Positions 59,939 through 64,000 of a stretch of DNA of 64,000 nt are shown here, in pieces. The stretch comes from Prochloron sp965198675. GTDB lineage: Bacteria; Cyanobacteriota; Cyanobacteriia; Cyanobacteriales; Prochloraceae. The stretch is taken from the NCBI GenBank assembly GCA_965198675.1, contig OZ240666.1, positions 2,232,001 to 2,296,000 on the forward strand, read 5' to 3'. Position numbers and translations under genes: made by a program. Each line of letters starts with the position of its first letter. Position 1 is the stretch's first letter. The notes under the pieces were generated by a model that did not search any database, had not been told where the DNA came from, and saw only the letters and a list, made by a program, of their open reading frames with translations.

Positions 59939-61002
59939 TCAAGGAACAACTTTCCACACTTTAATGGTTTTGTCCGAGCTCCCACTCACTATTGTGCTCT
60001 TATCAGCACTTATAGCTACTGACACAACGTAGTCGCTATGTCCTGTCAGGGTTTGAGCTAAGGAGATATTAGGACTTGAGGAGGAAAGAGTTGGAAGAGA
60101 AGTACTATCACGTACAGAAGGAAGAAAAGCTGCAAAAATCACACCCAAAGACACAAAAACGGATAAACTGACGAGAAGAGGAAGAAGGAAACGAGGAGTA
60201 GGAGAAGAAGGAGAACAGGAACGAATAGCTTTTAAAGCTTCAGTAGCGTTAGGGTAACGGAAAGAGAAGTGGTCTTTGACCATTTTTGTCAAAACGTCCC
60301 CGAAGTGAGAGGAAACTTGAGCGTGGTTTCGCCAAATAATTTCCCCCGTACTATTATCTCTGGTCATGTTCTGAGGGTTCAAACCAGTCAAAACTTGGAT
60401 CCCTATTATACCCACACTATAGACGTCGCTCGCCAGGTTCGGTCTTCCGTTAGACTGTTCCGAAGGACTGTACCCAGGAGAACCTATACTCACGGTTGAA
60501 CTAGTTTGTCCTGTCATGACCTCTTTTACAGCCCCAAAGTCTATCAAAACCAGCTTCCCGTCGCTTTTTCGTCGCCTAATATTAGCTGGTTTAATGTCCC
60601 TGTGAATAATATTCTTGTCATGAACAAAAGCCAAAACCTCCAATAACTCTTCCAACAACTCCCTCGTCTTATCCTCCTTCCCAGGTTTCCCGGGAATAAT
60701 TTCTTGACTCAAGTCATGACCAGAGATATACTCTTGGACGAGAAAAAATTTGCCCCTCTCCTCAAAATAAGCATGTAAACGGGGTATTTGGGGGTGTTTT
60801 AGACCATATAAAATGTTTGCTTCTTGTTCAAAAAGTCTTTTTGCTGCCTTAAAACCTATGGGATTTTGACTTCTAAGGTGCTTAACTACACGATAGGGGT
60901 GATCCGGTAAATGGGTATCTACCGCGAGATAGGTAGTTCCAAACTCCCCTTCTCCTAGCTTCTTGATTATTTTATAATGACTGATTTGATTGAGCCTAAC
61001 AT
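59939..61002 (-). pseudogene. Ser/Thr protein kinase with one WD40 repeat, start region frameshifted
   Basis: Kinase domain: glycine loop KKLGEGEFGTTYLAVDT, the Lys in RVVKHLRSQN, HRDIKPANI and LVLIDFGAVKEVM, all intact, followed by GYSPSEQSNGRPNLASDVYS. Then a membrane helix (FLLPLLVSLSVFVSLGVIFA) and a single WD40 blade (LTGHSDYVVSVAISADKSTI, DKTIKVWKVV). The kinase frame has no start codon at its N-terminus. ATG at 61000-61002 (MLGS) is one base out of frame, so a one-base deletion near 60990 is likely. Most relatives have six or seven blades, so the gene is also shortened at its 3' end. Confidence 0.75.
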
Positions 61003-61314
61003 AGCATAAAGTTGTATGACAATAAGTTATTTTTTAACGCTAAAGTATGCATCAGTAAATATCTGCGTTCATCTGCGGTTCCTATTATAACAGGCGCTCG
61101 CGAAGCGGAGCCTTGCTCTCGCCCCCCCGAGGAACTCTCTCTTCTCTTATCTCTGCGCCCTCTGCGTCTCTGCGGTTTTTCAAAGCGCTCGCGAAGCGGA
61201 GCCTTGCTCTCGCCCCCCCCCTACGAACTCTCTCTTCTCTTATCTCTGCGGTTTTTCAAAGCGATGCCCCCCATGGGCAATGCTGGGCGCAAGCATGCAG
61301 CGCCCTTACAGTGT
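61003..61314. repeat. Spacer made largely of dispersed repeats
   Basis: 312 bp. Two copies of GCGCTCGCGAAGCGGAGCCTTGCTCTCGCC (61094-61123 and 61185-61214; a third at 56052-56081) alternate with CTCTCTTCTCTTATCTCTGCG units. It ends with the GCCCCCCATGGGCAATGC block shared with 59.9 kb. No gene. Confidence 0.75.
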
Positions 61315-61331
61315 GGTGGGCAATGCCCACC
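61315..61331. repeat. REP palindrome adjoining the chlH stop
   Basis: GGTGGGCAATGCCCACC directly abuts the TAG stop of chlH at 61332-61334, whose bases belong to the repeat's CCTAC flank. It could serve as the 3' hairpin of the chlH transcript. Confidence 0.75.
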
Positions 61332-64000
61332 CTACTCGACTCCTTCTATCTTATCTTCCACCTCCGGATACAATTCCCGTAAACGGTCTAAATTACTCTC
61401 ACTAGTTTCCCAGTAACCCCGACCATTTACTTCCAATAAAGTCCCCACCATTTTCAGAAAAGAATTGGGATTTAAATTCATCAACCGCTGACACATATGC
61501 TTATCCTCAATAAAGGTGGTGTTAACGTCTTCATAAACCCAATTATCCACCGCACCAGCAGTTGCTGACCACCCCATAGTATTAACTAAGCGCTTGGAAA
61601 GTTCCCGCACCCCTTCATAACCGTGGTTCAACATTCCTTCGTACCACTTAGGGTTCAGGAGTTTGGTGCGGGCGTCTAAACGGACGGTTTCAGATAAGGT
61701 GCGCACTTGAGCATTAGCAGTGGTAGTATCAGCAATATAGGCAGCAGGTTGCTTTCCGTCCTCCCGTAAACTAGCTACTATTTTAGTGGGGTCCGAGTCA
61801 AAATAGTGGGAAACGTCAGTTAAACTAATCTCGGAGGAGTCCAGATTTTGGAAAGAAACCTCCGCTGTCTTTAACGCTGCTTCAAATATCTGGCGATCTT
61901 CCTTCATGGTACCAGGGTTATCGGAGTCAAAAGCAAAACTCTTCCGCTTCAGGTACATTTCCTGTAACTCCTTCTCCTCCTCCCAACTGCTATTCTCCAC
62001 TGCTAAGTTAATATTGGAGGAGTAGGAACCAGAAGCATTGGAAAATACCCGACTAGCTGCTTGCCGCACGGTTAAACCCATCTCCTGAGCTTGTTCTAAT
62101 GCATGTTTGCGAATAAAATTCAGATTGGAATCTTCCTCAGCTTCCGCAGCCATCTTCACCCCAAGGTCCAGCAGGTTCATCTGGTTGATAAACAAATCCC
62201 GGAACACCCCAGAACAGTTAACTACCACATCGATACGAGGACGTCCCAACTCCTCTAAGGGTATCAACTCTAACTTATTCACCCGTCCCAAAGAATCAGG
62301 AACTGGTTTCACCCCAATCATCCAAAAAATTTGCGCTAAAGACTCCCCATAGGTCTTAATATTATCTGTACCCCAGAGGACACAGGCAATAGTTTCCGGG
62401 TATTGGCCCCCGTTGGCCACTTTTTGCCGCTCTAACAGGCGATCTACTACAACTTTAGCAGATTTCACCGCTGCTAGGGTAGGGATAGATTGAGGATCCA
62501 GAGCATGGATATTCTTACCCGTAGGTAAAACATCTGGGTTACGAATCGGGTCTCCCCCAGGACCAGGAAGAACATATTCCCCTGCCAAAGCTTTCAGCAG
62601 TCCCCCCAACTCTTTATCAGCGCAAACTTGTTCCAAACAGAACTCTAAATACTGAAATAGGGGTTTGAGAGCATCTACGTCAACCTCCTTGTACCCACTT
62701 TCCTCCAAAGATTCAATCCAAGGCGCTTTTTTACCCAAGTTGAGGAAATTGAGTTTGGAAATCATGGAAACCCGTCCTTCCTCGTTTACAATACCTCCAA
62801 CCAGGGCACTCACAGCGTTACGGGTAGCTTGAACAATGTCCTGCAACAACTGAACATCTGCTAACACACCCAAATCGTTATTAGTGTAAATCTCCTCAAT
62901 ATCCCGACCAATACTCTTGGCAATAATACGAGGTAAAGAGATAATACCTTCTTCTTCCCGATCCAAGTTAGCAATATTCACCAAGGTAGCCACTGCCTCT
63001 TCAGCAGTAGGGGGTTTCCCGATAACGTGGAGACCGCAGGGTAAGAGACGGGACTCAATTTCCATCAACCGACGATACACTGCACCCACCAATAAATCTC
63101 GTGCTTCTGCGGTCATTTCCTTAGCGTCCACGTCCGGTAAATCAATGTCTTGGTCTAAATTCACCAAACGACACTTATCGGCGATAGTATTTACAATAGG
63201 AATACCCCGTCCCGTATCCTTGAGAGTTTGGTAAGAGGCAATTAATTCCCTTAATTCCTGCAAACCCTTATACAGTCCTGCATTCTCCGCTGGAGGAGTA
63301 AGATAGGAGATAGTATTGGCGTAGCTGCGACGTTTAGCAATAGTAGCCTCACTGGGGTTATTGGCAGCATAATAATAGATATTGGGAATATGGCCAATTA
63401 AGTTATCAGGATAACAGTCCCCAGACATGCCCATTTGCTTACCCGGCATGAATTCCAAGGAACCGTGGGTACCGAAGTGGAGCACTGCATCTGCTTCCCA
63501 AATTGTTTTAAGGTATGTATAGTATGCAGCAAAACCATGATGGGGACTAGCGGAACGGGAAAAGAGCAACCGCATGGGGTCTCCTTCGTAACCAAAGGTA
63601 GGTTGCACTCCAATAAAGACATTGCCAAACTCTTTACCATATATCAGCAAATTTTGCCCATCACTATTCAGGTGTCCTGGAGGTGGACCCCAATTTTCTT
63701 CCAAACGGGTAGAATAGGGAGTGAGACGCTCATACTCGGGGACAGACATGCGATAGGCCACATTTAGTTCTGGACTTTGATAAGTAGCTTGAGCATCGTG
63801 AATCACCGCTTCCATCAACTCTTGGGGCGAGTCAGGCAAATCTTTAATCTCATAGCCATTATATTGTAGCCCCTTCATCACCTCGTAAATAGAGCCGAAC
63901 ACATCCAAATAAGCAGCAGTCCCCACATTACCTTTATCCGGGGGAAAGCTGAACACCGTAATAGCCACCTTCTTATCCAGTTTGGGCTTTTTCCGTAGAT
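61332..64000 (-). CDS. chlH: Magnesium chelatase subunit H, C-terminal two thirds (cut by window end)
   Basis: Porphyrin-binding subunit that, with ChlI and ChlD, inserts Mg2+ into protoporphyrin IX, committing it to chlorophyll. The frame runs to the window edge without a start; the visible 889 codons begin KPKLDKKVAITVFSFPPDKG. Family features are FGYEGDPMRLLFSRSASPHH, VLHFGTHGSLEFMPGKQMGM, LIGHIPNIYYYAANNPSEAT and NCSGVFRDLFINQMNLLD, and the end is LRELYPEVEDKIEGVE. The full protein is about 1,330 residues, so roughly the N-terminal third is outside. ChlH rather than CobN is favoured by the C-terminal GVE ending and the cyanobacterial setting. No breaks in the visible part. Confidence 0.95.
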   Translation of the reverse strand, partial: LRKKPKLDKKVAITVFSFPPDKGNVGTAAYLDVFGSIYEVMKGLQYNGYEIKDLPDSPQELMEAVIHDAQATYQSPELNVAYRMSVPEYERLTPYSTRLEENWGPPPGHLNSDGQNLLIYGKEFGNVFIGVQPTFGYEGDPMRLLFSRSASPHHGFAAYYTYLKTIWEADAVLHFGTHGSLEFMPGKQMGMSGDCYPDNLIGHIPNIYYYAANNPSEATIAKRRSYANTISYLTPPAENAGLYKGLQELRELIASYQTLKDTGRGIPIVNTIADKCRLVNLDQDIDLPDVDAKEMTAEARDLLVGAVYRRLMEIESRLLPCGLHVIGKPPTAEEAVATLVNIANLDREEEGIISLPRIIAKSIGRDIEEIYTNNDLGVLADVQLLQDIVQATRNAVSALVGGIVNEEGRVSMISKLNFLNLGKKAPWIESLEESGYKEVDVDALKPLFQYLEFCLEQVCADKELGGLLKALAGEYVLPGPGGDPIRNPDVLPTGKNIHALDPQSIPTLAAVKSAKVVVDRLLERQKVANGGQYPETIACVLWGTDNIKTYGESLAQIFWMIGVKPVPDSLGRVNKLELIPLEELGRPRIDVVVNCSGVFRDLFINQMNLLDLGVKMAAEAEEDSNLNFIRKHALEQAQEMGLTVRQAASRVFSNASGSYSSNINLAVENSSWEEEKELQEMYLKRKSFAFDSDNPGTMKEDRQIFEAALKTAEVSFQNLDSSEISLTDVSHYFDSDPTKIVASLREDGKQPAAYIADTTTANAQVRTLSETVRLDARTKLLNPKWYEGMLNHGYEGVRELSKRLVNTMGWSATAGAVDNWVYEDVNTTFIEDKHMCQRLMNLNPNSFLKMVGTLLEVNGRGYWETSESNLDRLRELYPEVEDKIEGVE

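Overview
The window looks like chromosome of a cyanobacterium, probably a filamentous form with a repeat-rich genome. The grounds are the C-terminal 890 residues of the chlorophyll enzyme ChlH, the HIP1 octamer GCGATCGC scattered throughout, an aa3-type oxidase cluster in cyanobacterial order, Uma2 and Rpn-type nucleases, Ser/Thr kinase-WD40 genes and many dispersed palindromes. Genus cannot be fixed from the sequence alone.

Layout. 1-7 kb: a broken lipocalin-like secreted protein, an NTF2-like protein, the divergent heme A genes ctaB/ctaA and the oxidase genes ctaC-ctaD-ctaE. 7-12.5 kb: a decayed antitoxin/PIN pair, an Rpn-type nuclease, a partial copy of cax fused to a broken RTX/CARDB/dockerin gene, a UPF0175/DUF3368 toxin-antitoxin pair, intact cax and hicBA. 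12.5-14.3 kb: a CobA-HemD fusion. 14.5-21.6 kb: an accessory island with a ribbon-helix-helix/HTH protein, a broken HNH-SF2 helicase, and an AlbA_2 (Schlafen-like) gene split by a TnpB element. 21.6-28.5 kb: tRNA-Ala(CGC), a HAD phosphatase, an arsenosugar-type arsM-arsS pair, an IS5-like element at the arsS stop, a 36-unit heptamer array, and two TVP38/TMEM64 genes, the second cut by an antisense group II intron. 28.5-36 kb: a broken DUF6414-like gene, ispF, a subtilase and a broken STAND-type NTPase with 120-bp repeats. 36-43.5 kb: an EF-G-like GTPase, a lipase, a pheophorbide-a-oxygenase-like Rieske enzyme and ftsH. 43.6-51.7 kb: two TIR proteins, an Rpn-type nuclease with a partial duplicate, ppk1, four tandem Uma2 genes and a creatininase-family gene. 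51.8-64 kb: mnmH, a broken ggt, two DUF3782-type nucleases, kinase-WD40 remnants, a complete group II intron and chlH.

How it fits together. Housekeeping functions (respiration, tetrapyrrole and isoprenoid synthesis, polyphosphate, protein quality control, arsenic detoxification) are intact. Between them lies accessory DNA under active decay. At least five otherwise intact reading frames carry isolated in-frame stops, two more have single-base frameshifts, and others are split by a TnpB element, a group II intron or heptamer tracts. Several stop codons are made by repeats or insertion sequences. The most unusual items are the antisense intron with an exactly reconstructable host frame, the RHH plus HNH-helicase cassette, the 120-bp-repeat STAND protein, the exact 582-bp Uma2 array and the three-letter heptamer array.
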